From positions 1 through 6,774 of the forward strand of contig JANWYC010000054.1 of assembly GCA_025057245.1 (NCBI GenBank): 6,774 nucleotides of DNA. Direction: 5' to 3'. Of the stretch, positions 1-6,547 are shown piece by piece. Below the pieces are notes generated by a model. The model was not told the origin of the DNA. It saw only the letters and a program-made list of their open reading frames with translations, and made no database searches. The DNA is from Aquificaceae bacterium. GTDB taxonomy: Bacteria > Aquificota > Aquificia > Aquificales > Aquificaceae. Made by a program: the position numbers and the translations under genes. The first letter of the stretch is position 1; every line of letters starts with the position of its first letter.

Positions 1-534
1 CTTTGCTCTATGATTTATGTCTTTGAGCTTTAGCCCATTTCCAAAGTTATCAAGCACAAAGGAACACTCCTCAGCGGTTTTAAGCTCGTCTATTTTCATA
101 GGCTTTGCTATTTCCAAAGGTTTTGGTCTTTTGCACTGTTTGAAGGATGCAAGACTGAGCCTTTCCCACCTTTCCACTTTATGCTCAACCTTTGAAATGT
201 CTTTGAAACCTCTTTCACAAATAAGAGGGACGAGCCTAACAGCACCAGCTTGACTTACCCTGTCTATGATTTCTTCCATCAGACGCATGTCCAAAGGTAA
301 ACACTGATATAGAATCACTTCAGGCTTAGGTAGTGAGGTGTCCAATTCCCTCTGTATGGCGCATACCGCCCGGTCTTTACCTATCCTATCTATACGCGTC
401 AAAAAAAGCCTCCCTTCCCAGAAAACCTCAAGGCTATCGCTCTCTCTTAACCTCAGAGCTTTGAGATGCTTAAATTCAAATCCGGATATTATTAGAAAAA
501 AACCCTCCCTTTCACTACCTATAAGCCTTTCCAT
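1..534 (-). CDS. rsmE: 16S rRNA (uracil-1498-N3)-methyltransferase RsmE, C-terminus cut by the window edge
   Basis: RsmE uses S-adenosylmethionine to methylate N3 of U1498 in 16S rRNA, near the decoding centre of the small subunit. Reading the minus strand from ATG at 534 gives 178 codons with no stop before the window edge. The family is usually about 230-250 residues, so roughly the last quarter is missing. Residues 1-70 look like the RNA-binding PUA-like domain, with the typical H23-LKALRLR segment. Residues 73 onward begin the SPOUT domain: QCLPLDMRLMEEIID leads into VRLVPLICERG (99-109) and then RWERLSLASFKQCKRP (122-137), matching the family pattern of an (I/V)PL..(E/S)R strand and an RW...A.KQ..R helix. 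The SAM-binding knot with its GPEGG motif should lie beyond position 1 and cannot be checked. ATG 534 is preferred because it gives an N-terminus of normal family length and no ATG, GTG or TTG start lies upstream in frame. It has no Shine-Dalgarno and sits directly after the HU terminator. Confidence 0.9.
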   Translation of the reverse strand, partial: MERLIGSEREGFFLIISGFEFKHLKALRLRESDSLEVFWEGRLFLTRIDRIGKDRAVCAIQRELDTSLPKPEVILYQCLPLDMRLMEEIIDRVSQAGAVRLVPLICERGFKDISKVEHKVERWERLSLASFKQCKRPKPLEIAKPMKIDELKTAEECSFVLDNFGNGLKLKDINHRAK

Positions 535-557
535 AAAAAACGCGGGAGAACCCCGCA
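535..557 (-). terminator. Rho-independent terminator after the HU gene
   Basis: Read on the minus strand, a 5-bp GC stem GCGGG/CCCGC (positions 552-556 and 542-546) closes a 5-nt loop GTTCT. A possible extra T-G wobble lies at the base, and a G plus six T follow (540-535). It lies 10 nt beyond the HU stop codon. The stem is short but entirely G-C. Unusually, the U-tract ends right at the start codon of the downstream rsmE, so any transcript reaching rsmE from HU must read through it. Confidence 0.75.
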
Positions 558-566
558 GGAGTGGGT

Positions 567-839
567 TTACTTTATAGACTCCCTAAGCTCTTTGGCTGGT
601 CTAAAGCTTACCACTTTTCTTGCAGGTATCTTTATCTCTGCACCAGTTTTGGGGTTGCGACCTTTCCTCTCAGCTCTGTTCTTGACTGAGAATATGCCAA
701 AGCCTGGCACTGGAACCCTTTCGCCCCTCTTGAGGGCGTCTGAGACTGCCTGCACTGATGCCTTTAGAGCGGCTTCCGCCTGCTTTTTGGTAATGCCTGC
801 TCCTTTGGCTATTGCTGAAACAAGCTCTGCCTTCGTCAT
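567..839 (-). CDS. hup: HU-family histone-like DNA-binding protein
   Basis: HU is a small dimeric nucleoid protein that bends and compacts DNA with little sequence specificity. The 90-residue product has exactly the usual HU length. Residues 1-40 form the helical dimerisation body. GFGIF (46-50) is the conserved turn before the beta arms. RAERKGRNPKTGAEI (55-69) is the arm, carrying the RNP motif with the DNA-intercalating proline at position 63. The C-terminal helix PAKELRESIK closes the fold. The start is fixed by a strong Shine-Dalgarno, AAGGAGGG on the minus strand (846-853), 6 nt from the ATG. The gene is divergent from the EamA gene and followed by an intrinsic terminator. IHF is the sister family, but at 90 residues and with this arm sequence HU is the better name. 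The symbol is generic, because the sequence alone does not separate hupA from hupB. Confidence 0.96.
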   Translation of the reverse strand: MTKAELVSAIAKGAGITKKQAEAALKASVQAVSDALKRGERVPVPGFGIFSVKNRAERKGRNPKTGAEIKIPARKVVSFRPAKELRESIK

Positions 840-925
840 GGTGTTCCCTCCTTAAGAGTTTTAAGCATCTTATAATCATATACCAAGTCAATTTAAGATG
901 CAAGAAAAAAGTGAGGTTTTCCGCT
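840..925. promoter_or_regulatory. Divergent intergenic region with inverted repeat
   Basis: These 86 bp separate HU (leftward) from the EamA gene (rightward) and must carry the control signals of both. A perfect 8-bp inverted repeat, GCATCTTA (865-872) and TAAGATGC (894-901), is separated by 21 bp and brackets the AT-rich core. A TATAAT hexamer on the plus strand (871-876) could be a -10 for the rightward operon, but I see no matching -35 upstream of it. The EamA gene has only a weak GTGAGG ribosome site (911-916), 9 nt before its ATG. The arms have the spacing of an operator or a promoter-enclosing dyad, but no regulator can be assigned. Confidence 0.45.
875..903 (-). promoter_or_regulatory. 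Candidate promoter for the HU gene
   Basis: On the minus strand a TTGCAT element (898-903) lies exactly 17 bp before TATGAT (875-880), a near-consensus sigma70-type -10. Transcription would start near 868, giving a leader of about 28 nt that contains the strong HU Shine-Dalgarno. The -35 matches the consensus poorly (first three bases only). The sequence TTGACT nearby (minus strand) is a better -35, but no good -10 lies at the right distance from it. The call rests on pattern alone. Confidence 0.35.
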
Positions 926-1351
926 ATGAAAAGTTTAGTTTTTGCTATTCTTGCGAGCCTTGTGTGGGGCACCGCACCGGTGTTTTTTAAACTTGGTATG
1001 AAAGGTGATATAGCTCCTCTGAATGCACTGGTCTTTCACAATCTATCCGCTTTTCTTCTAGCTCTGGTCTTTGCTCTGCTTACTGGTGCCAAGTGGGACT
1101 ACCCTTTAAAGGATTTAATTCTTATCGTAGCTGGCGGTATAATGTCAGGCTTTTTGGGTCTTTTCTTCTTTTTCAAGGCGGTTAGAGAGGGTGAAGTCTC
1201 TGTAGTAGCTCCATTAGCCTCCACTTCACCTCTCTGGGCTTCACTGATTGCCTTTTTCCTTTTAAACGAACCTTTCAGCTGGCTCAGGTTCTTTGGTATA
1301 CTTCTGGTGGTATGCGGTATAGTTCTTATAAGCCTTTCCTCTGGAAGGTAG
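926..1351 (+). CDS. Single-domain EamA/DMT-family membrane transporter protein
   Basis: This 141-residue protein is almost entirely five hydrophobic segments (about residues 3-23, 31-53, 62-82, 92-110 and 118-137). They match one EamA domain of the drug/metabolite transporter superfamily. Family-like landmarks are the WGTAPVFFKLG stretch in helix 1, the REGEVSVVAPLASTSPLW segment before helix 4 and the LNEPFSW turn before helix 5. Most DMT exporters carry two such domains (about 300 residues). A one-domain protein would have to act as a dimer, like small multidrug-resistance proteins. The substrate cannot be predicted. The start at ATG 926 is chosen because it gives a clean N-terminal helix. 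The open frame continues upstream to ATG 812, but that stretch lies over the HU gene and its leader and is not transporter-like. Its 3' end overlaps lnt by 40 bp, so it is the first gene of the operon. Confidence 0.85.
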   Translation: MKSLVFAILASLVWGTAPVFFKLGMKGDIAPLNALVFHNLSAFLLALVFALLTGAKWDYPLKDLILIVAGGIMSGFLGLFFFFKAVREGEVSVVAPLASTSPLWASLIAFFLLNEPFSWLRFFGILLVVCGIVLISLSSGR

Positions 1352-2673
1352 TCTTAGCCTCTCTCACGGGCTTTATGCTTTACCTTCCCTTCTCAAAATA
1401 CGAGCTCTGGTTTTTAGTCCTTCCAGCCTTTATGTTGCTTTTTAAGTTCAGAGAAGGATACTTCTGGTTTTTCTCTGGGTTTGTTTTCTTTTCCCTATCC
1501 CTGAGATGCGCAAGCGTAGCCGCCGTGGAATTTGGTGAAATACCAACAGTCTTTTTCTATCTTCTCTTCTTACCTTTTGTTTTGTTTATGAGCCTGTATC
1601 AGTTCTACGCACCGTTAAAGCTCTGGCGGACCTTCCTGAAAAATCAATCTTGGACACTGCCTTTTATTTACGTTCTCTTTGAAATCCTACGCTCCCACTT
1701 CCCTTACGGCGGATTTCCGTGGCTCGTGGTGGGTGAGCTTTCTGTATACATCCCAGTGATAAGGGATAGCCTTTTGTATACGCAGGTATACATGCTTAGT
1801 CTTCTGCTGATAGCCACGGGCTTTCTACTTGTAGAAAAAAGGCTTAAAACCCTCGTGGTTATGTGGCTTCTTTTTACCCTTTTTGGAGTTTTTGCCATAG
1901 AAGAGAAGGAGAAGAAGCTTCTGGAAGCTAACAGCCTGAGAGTTGCCCTGATACAGACCGCAGTTCCACAAGGGGATAAGTTAGACAGAGAATCCTTTCG
2001 TAAACACGCCCCTTCCATCCTCCAGATGGTAGAGCAGGCTATTGCAATGAACCCAGAGCTGATAGCTCTTCCAGAATCCGCCCTGCACTTTTTATACTCT
2101 GATGAAGGGGATGAATACCTGATAAAACTAAAAGAGCTTAGCTACAAAGCACCCATACTCGTTGGTCTTGTGGACATAAGAGAAGGAATGAAACCGTACA
2201 ACTCTGCGTATTTACTCAAAGATGGTTATGCGGTGGACTACTACGACAAAGTTAGACTTTTTCCAATTGGTGAATACATGCCGTGGCCCTTTGGCTTTCT
2301 TAAAGAGCTCTTTCCTGCCATATCTGGTCTGGATTACGCTTCGGGTGAGCGTCAAAAACCATTACAATATAAAAATATGATGATAGCCACACCCATATGC
2401 TTTGAGGTTGCCTACTACGGGCTTGTAAAGAAACTGTCAGAAGAGGCTAACCTTATAGCAGTGCTTACCAACGACGGGTGGTTTAAAGACTCTGACTGCA
2501 CTCACCAACATTACCTTTGGGCAAGGGTTAGGGCTTTGGAGAACGGTAAGTATGTTCTGTGGGTTAACAACACAGGGGATACGGGTTCTATAGACCCTTA
2601 CGGAAGAGTTCTGGAAAGAATGCCTTACATGAAAAGGGGTGTGAGCCTTCATGAGGTCAAGCTTGTTCCATAA
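1312..2673 (+). CDS. lnt: Apolipoprotein N-acyltransferase
   Basis: Lnt transfers an acyl chain from a phospholipid to the N-terminal cysteine amine of lipoproteins. This is the last maturation step, at the periplasmic face of the inner membrane. The 453-residue product has hydrophobic segments over residues 1-200, including the HFPYGGFPWLVVGE signature (129-142), then a nitrilase-like domain (about 208-450). The catalytic triad is visible: E255 in LPESALHF, K313 in YDKVRLFPIGEYMPW and C363 in PICFE. These correspond to E267, K335 and C387 of E. coli Lnt. Further conserved motifs are NDGWF (387-391) and RALENGKYVLWVNNTG (407-422). The protein stops right after the nitrilase domain, with no C-terminal transmembrane helix as in E. 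coli (512 residues). ATG 1312 is preferred because it keeps the first helix. It has almost no usable Shine-Dalgarno (GGTGG only 1 nt away) and overlaps the EamA gene by 40 bp, which suggests translational coupling. Confidence 0.95.
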   Translation: MRYSSYKPFLWKVVLASLTGFMLYLPFSKYELWFLVLPAFMLLFKFREGYFWFFSGFVFFSLSLRCASVAAVEFGEIPTVFFYLLFLPFVLFMSLYQFYAPLKLWRTFLKNQSWTLPFIYVLFEILRSHFPYGGFPWLVVGELSVYIPVIRDSLLYTQVYMLSLLLIATGFLLVEKRLKTLVVMWLLFTLFGVFAIEEKEKKLLEANSLRVALIQTAVPQGDKLDRESFRKHAPSILQMVEQAIAMNPELIALPESALHFLYSDEGDEYLIKLKELSYKAPILVGLVDIREGMKPYNSAYLLKDGYAVDYYDKVRLFPIGEYMPWPFGFLKELFPAISGLDYASGERQKPLQYKNMMIATPICFEVAYYGLVKKLSEEANLIAVLTNDGWFKDSDCTHQHYLWARVRALENGKYVLWVNNTGDTGSIDPYGRVLERMPYMKRGVSLHEVKLVP

Positions 2674-3186
2674 CTTACCCAATGTTCTCTCCTCCATCAG
2701 GTTAATACTCAGTCCGCTTACCCTATTCCTCCCTGAGAAAGTTCTACCCAGTTTTTTTTTATCCTGGCAGTCTCCGACGCTCTGGATGGCTTTCTGGCAA
2801 GATGGTTAAAGGCTCAAACTGAGCTGGGTAAGGTGCTTGACCCCTTGGCGGACAAGGTTATGCTCCTGTGCGGAGTTATGGTATGTGTTTACAAGCTGGA
2901 TGCGTTACCCGAATGGTTTCTCTATCTCTCCGTATCCAGAGACCTTTTCCTGCTTTTAGGCGCTGGGTTGCTTACCATGAAAAACAGAAGTGTGCCATCC
3001 GCACGGTTGTGGGGTAAGGTTTACACCTTTTACCTATCCTTCCTGATAATACTCTGCCTTCTTGGTGTCTCCGTAGAGAGGCTTTTCTGGCTTGCACCCA
3101 TATTCCTTATAACTTCGTGGTTGGATTATTCCTTAGTGGGGCTGAGAAGGCTCAAAAGTCAAACTTTCTCCTCAGCCTTATCCTAA
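2651..3186 (+). CDS. pgsA: PgsA-like CDP-alcohol phosphatidyltransferase, read across a -1 frameshift at a T9 run
   Basis: Family members transfer a phosphatidyl group from CDP-diacylglycerol to an alcohol. PgsA uses glycerol-3-phosphate on the way to phosphatidylglycerol. The N-terminus starts at ATG 2651 (NLPNVLSSIRLILSPLTLFL, typical of PgsA) and continues in that frame to the T run at 2752-2760. If not shifted, it ends at TAA 2807-2809 after 52 residues. The -1 frame from 2761 to TAA 3184-3186 carries the full motif DG-x2-AR-x8-G-x3-D-x3-D (D46, G47, A50, R51, G60, D64, D68 in the joined protein) and about three further membrane segments. Joined, it has 178 residues, close to the usual 180-190. 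The downstream part has no start before GTG 2833, which is already inside the motif, so it cannot work alone. The gene overlaps lnt by 23 bp. The family is secure. The exact alcohol substrate, and whether the gene is functional, are not. Confidence 0.82.
2752..2761 (+). other. T9-A slippery homopolymer at the pgsA frame switch
   Basis: Nine T followed by A lie exactly where the pgsA-like gene changes frame. In the upstream frame the codons are AGT TTT TTT TTA, so the last seven bases (2755-2761) form T TTT TTA in the phase required of an X XXY YYZ -1 slippery heptamer. This is the same heptamer used at HIV-1 gag-pol. Slipping there would give S-F-F-L-I-L-A-V. One extra T, in the mRNA by polymerase slippage or in the true genome, would give S-F-F-F-I-L-A-V. 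Either product joins the two parts smoothly. I see no strong hairpin directly downstream and no clear Shine-Dalgarno-like stimulator upstream. Confidence 0.7.
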
Positions 3187-6100
3187 CCTCACGAGTCTGG
3201 TTTGAGTATAACCTTCCTACCATAGAAGCATCAGGGGTTAGCTTTATCTCGCCCCCAGTGTAATTTTCCTTTGGATTTCTAAAGGTGCTTTGCTTGTGTT
3301 CCACGGATATTCTGTCTGTCAGGTCTTTGGAGATGACTGCGTTGACACCAGCCTCACCAGTAGGTGATGCTGAAGGGTAAACCCGAAGCTCAAAATCAAC
3401 TCCTGTCATACCCTTTACTTCCCTTGCAACATCACTCAGTTGGGGTAGCTGAGTCAAAATAGTTTTTGTTACGGGTATAAGTCCTTCGGTGCCACCACCA
3501 CCCAGAACGAGCCTGGTTAGAACCTCTTTTGTGTCCCTAGGTGGCTCCGAGTTGACCAATACCTTTGGATACTTGGGGTCTCCCTTAAGGTCTATAAGGA
3601 TGTTGTAGTCTGGTGTGTGTGAAACGAGAGTAAGTTCGATGTTGTTTTTAACGTCAGTGAAAGTAATATGCCCCTTTCTTACGAAAAAGTTTTTATCAAA
3701 GTATTTGAGGTTTCCGCCTGTCAGGTGTGCCCTTAGGTCGTAGATTGGTTCGTAAAGGCTTCCACCAATGTTTGCGGACAGCTCTGTGTATACAAAACCT
3801 TCAGGAAGGTTTATCTTTAAAGGCTCTGAAGTTTTAACAGTAATATTCAGATGCAAGCGCTTGTATTCCTCCGAGGGAGGTTTCCTTTCCTTAGGACCTT
3901 TGACTATGTTAACAAAGCCCGATGTAATAAAGTTGCCCTCTATCTTTGTCCTCTCAGAGTTATGACTCAAAACACCCTTTCCAAAAAGCGTAAGGCTTGC
4001 CTTTGCGTTGTCGCCTCTGTAGAAGATGGGAACTTGCCTTACTTCGTAGTTTAGCTTTAAATCCTTTCTTTTTCCAGAAATGTCCGCAAGAATGAGGCTC
4101 TTGTACTCCCCAAAGAGGCGAAGACTGCCCCAAAGGTCTTCATCTTTCATGTTTAATTCAAAGTTTCCCCACAGAGGCGTAGCAATGTATCTTGACCTTA
4201 GACTAATCCTACTTGATTTTATGCTAAGTAGAGTCCCCTTCTCGTCGTAAGAAAGGTAATACTGAGCTTTGCCTTCTCCTTCAGTCATAAGCCTGCTCTT
4301 TGTGAGGTTAAGAAACTTTTCCACGTCAAGACTGCCTTCTGAGAACACCTTAAGCTCTTTCTGATAGCCTACTTTTATACCGCCTTCAGCCAAGCCAGAA
4401 ACCCTGCCGTTTATACTAAAGGACATATCGCTGTAAGAGCCTTTTTCAAAGTCCAACCTTCCTATAACCTCTCGCCCGAGCATTACGTAAGAGGGTGCTA
4501 CTTCCACATTGCCAGACTTTCTGCTACCGTAGAGCTTTATTCCTCCCACTTTAACGGTAAAAAGACCATGCTTTATGTTAAAACCATCAAGAGAACCTTC
4601 CAGCCGGTCACCCCTTGCGGAGAACTTAGCCTGTATGGGAACTTGAGTTTGGTCGTGTAAAACTTTACCCGAAAGCAAAAGTTCCAAATCCTCCTTCACA
4701 CCTCTTAGAGAATATTGGGATGCAAGCCTTATACCACGAAGGTTTTCTGAGAAATAGCCCTTAAACTGGTAACTATCTTGAGAGAAGTTATAGTAGCCCT
4801 CACCCCTTGTTTCTTTACCCAGACCGTAGGTTAAGTAAACCTTCTCACCTTCCAGCTTTCCTTTAATTTCTCCTTCTGCGTATGAAAGCATCGCAGTTTT
4901 TACATCCTTCAACCTGCAGTTAAAAGAGCCAAACCAGCCCTTGTCCCCTTTGAACACATCAAAACTCACAACTGCGTTAAGTGAGTCTTTCTGTCTTGAG
5001 ACCACACCAGAGAGGTTTCCTGATGCGTTGACTTTGCTACCTTCAACTTTTAAATTCACATAACCTAACAGGTTCTTTGTTTCCACGCCCTTGTAAGAGA
5101 GTCCCTTTCCTTCCAAAGAGAGCTTTCCCAAAAAGCTTTTGCTTTTGACAGAACCATTGCCCGAGAGAGAAAAACCCTCACCCGCCATCCTCAGCTTGTA
5201 CTCATCCCCACTTAGGTTTAACTTGTAGTCCGCGGAGCCGAGAGAAAGGTCTTCGTAGTTTATGTTAAGAACCTTCCCGCCACCCTGCGCATAAAGGCTT
5301 CCCTTCTGGTAAGAGAGCTCGCCCTCGTAAGAAAGGGTTGCAGAGAGTTTTTGGTCCTTAATCGCGTAGTTAGAGACAGTAGCCCTACCGCTTATGTTGC
5401 TTCCCGAGAAGTCACCTCTATAGTTCAGGCTGAAAGGTTTAAGCGACGAGAACTCAAGACTTCCAGAGAATTCTTTACTGTAGTCTGCGGTGAGCTTAAG
5501 GCTTACGGTTTCTAGTATGTTCTGGTCTATCTTTAGGCTTGGTGCGTTAGCGGAGAGCTTAAGCGTTTTCTTGCCTAAATCCACCTCCAGCTCACCGCTT
5601 ACAGAAGCTAACACATCCCTCTCTACACCAACCAGCTCCCTATCCACCAAAAGACCAGAGAAGTTACCCTTTATACCGCCGTCCTTTAGAGAATACTTGA
5701 GCTCAAAGGTGGTGGGTCCGTGCCAAAGCGTAAGCTTTACCTGATTGGCGCCCCTCCATTCCCACAGATAATCTCCAGCAAGTTTTATGTTCTTGTATGC
5801 CTTCCTATCCTTAAGTTCTAAGTCCGCATCACCTTCAAAGGATAGTTTTATCCTCGTATATTCCAAAACTCCCTTCAAGTTAAGAGTCCTGTTGTTAAAA
5901 AGGAAGTGTTTGCCCTCCAGCGGTAGAACCCTGCCATAGGCTTGAAAACTGCCAGACTTACCCCTCCACACGCCCTTTACTTCCATTTGATACATGTCAC
6001 TCTTTACATCCGCCTTGTCTACAAAAATCCCATCGCCCATAAGTCTCACCTGATGTGGTAGAATCTCAGCTCTGTGAGCATCCAGACCGCTCATCCAGTA

Positions 6101-6547
6101 TAACTGCGTCTGACCCTTTGAAATCAGGCTACTTCCCCTTAGCTCCACCTCTGGAATAAGAAGGGTTAGGCTCTCTTCCATAGGAAGGTAGTTAGAGGAA
6201 AAGTAGAAGCTTCCCACCTTTACACTTAACCTACTGGCTATTTTGGTAAGAAGTGTAAAGTCGTAGTCAAAAGGCTTCTCCGCAGGCGGAGCTTTAGAGA
6301 CTTCAATAAATCTCAGCTCACCAAACTCTATGTGCCACGGCGTAATGAAAGCTTCCTTAAACAAAAGGTGTAGAGTGGTCTGCTTAGAAGGCACATGCAG
6401 GAAGAAAGTTCTAAAGCCTATTCCTCTATCAAAACTTACTCTCAGACCTTCCAAGCTCCATTCCACATTTCTTAGAAACAGATATGGCTTGAGGAAAGTA
6501 AAGTAAAAGGCAAGGACTATAAGAAACAAGTAACCCAGCACCCTCAT
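3152..6547 (-). CDS. tamB: TamB-family (AsmA-like, DUF490) envelope protein
   Basis: TamB proteins span the periplasm as a long beta-sheet groove anchored in the inner membrane. They serve phospholipid transport to the outer membrane and, with TamA, outer-membrane protein assembly. The 1131-residue product (E. coli TamB is about 1260) has an N-terminal signal anchor (about residues 4-24). A very long beta-rich body follows, with alternating short strands and glycines (about 30-880). The C-terminal TamB domain (about 880-1131) includes LTGGNLKYFDKNFFVRKGHI with FTDVKNN after it, then LVNSEPPRDTKEVL and LVLGGGG. The protein ends in RRKFDF, an aromatic terminus common in this family. The start at ATG 6547 is preferred because an in-frame TAA lies two codons upstream. 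No Shine-Dalgarno precedes it, and TTG at codon 7 is a weak alternative. It is transcribed away from the right edge and ends convergently inside the pgsA-like gene. No TamA is visible in the window. Confidence 0.93.
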   Translation of the reverse strand: MRVLGYLFLIVLAFYFTFLKPYLFLRNVEWSLEGLRVSFDRGIGFRTFFLHVPSKQTTLHLLFKEAFITPWHIEFGELRFIEVSKAPPAEKPFDYDFTLLTKIASRLSVKVGSFYFSSNYLPMEESLTLLIPEVELRGSSLISKGQTQLYWMSGLDAHRAEILPHQVRLMGDGIFVDKADVKSDMYQMEVKGVWRGKSGSFQAYGRVLPLEGKHFLFNNRTLNLKGVLEYTRIKLSFEGDADLELKDRKAYKNIKLAGDYLWEWRGANQVKLTLWHGPTTFELKYSLKDGGIKGNFSGLLVDRELVGVERDVLASVSGELEVDLGKKTLKLSANAPSLKIDQNILETVSLKLTADYSKEFSGSLEFSSLKPFSLNYRGDFSGSNISGRATVSNYAIKDQKLSATLSYEGELSYQKGSLYAQGGGKVLNINYEDLSLGSADYKLNLSGDEYKLRMAGEGFSLSGNGSVKSKSFLGKLSLEGKGLSYKGVETKNLLGYVNLKVEGSKVNASGNLSGVVSRQKDSLNAVVSFDVFKGDKGWFGSFNCRLKDVKTAMLSYAEGEIKGKLEGEKVYLTYGLGKETRGEGYYNFSQDSYQFKGYFSENLRGIRLASQYSLRGVKEDLELLLSGKVLHDQTQVPIQAKFSARGDRLEGSLDGFNIKHGLFTVKVGGIKLYGSRKSGNVEVAPSYVMLGREVIGRLDFEKGSYSDMSFSINGRVSGLAEGGIKVGYQKELKVFSEGSLDVEKFLNLTKSRLMTEGEGKAQYYLSYDEKGTLLSIKSSRISLRSRYIATPLWGNFELNMKDEDLWGSLRLFGEYKSLILADISGKRKDLKLNYEVRQVPIFYRGDNAKASLTLFGKGVLSHNSERTKIEGNFITSGFVNIVKGPKERKPPSEEYKRLHLNITVKTSEPLKINLPEGFVYTELSANIGGSLYEPIYDLRAHLTGGNLKYFDKNFFVRKGHITFTDVKNNIELTLVSHTPDYNILIDLKGDPKYPKVLVNSEPPRDTKEVLTRLVLGGGGTEGLIPVTKTILTQLPQLSDVAREVKGMTGVDFELRVYPSASPTGEAGVNAVISKDLTDRISVEHKQSTFRNPKENYTGGEIKLTPDASMVGRLYSNQTREVRIRLRRKFDF

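Noticed and set aside
17..577. Two plus-strand open frames (17-253 and 338-577)
   Set aside because: They are antisense shadows of rsmE. The minus strand gives the family-consistent protein and these have no ribosome sites or recognisable domains.
592..855. Plus-strand frame opposite HU, and a minus-strand frame 670-972 overlapping it
   Set aside because: Both are shadows of the HU gene, which is unmistakable in its own frame with a strong Shine-Dalgarno.
812..925. N-terminal extension of the EamA protein to ATG 812
   Set aside because: The extra 38 residues lie over the HU gene start and its promoter region and are not membrane-transporter-like. ATG 926 fits the family start.
1704..2018. 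Minus-strand open frame inside lnt
   Set aside because: Antisense shadow of an unambiguous lnt reading frame, with no domain features.
2437..2697. Minus-strand open frame across the end of lnt
   Set aside because: Antisense shadow of lnt and the PgsA-like start, with no recognisable protein.
2762..2800. Stimulatory hairpin downstream of the slippery site
   Set aside because: The TGGC and CTGG repeats there are all in the same orientation and do not pair with each other. I found no convincing stem by eye.
2833..3186. A separate short gene starting at GTG 2833
   Set aside because: This start falls inside the catalytic motif after its first aspartate and arginine. The sequence before it, in the same frame back to the T run, clearly belongs to the same protein.
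3768..5744. Plus-strand open frames inside tamB (3768-3965, 3851-4054, 5490-5744)
   Set aside because: Antisense shadows of the continuous 1131-codon tamB frame.
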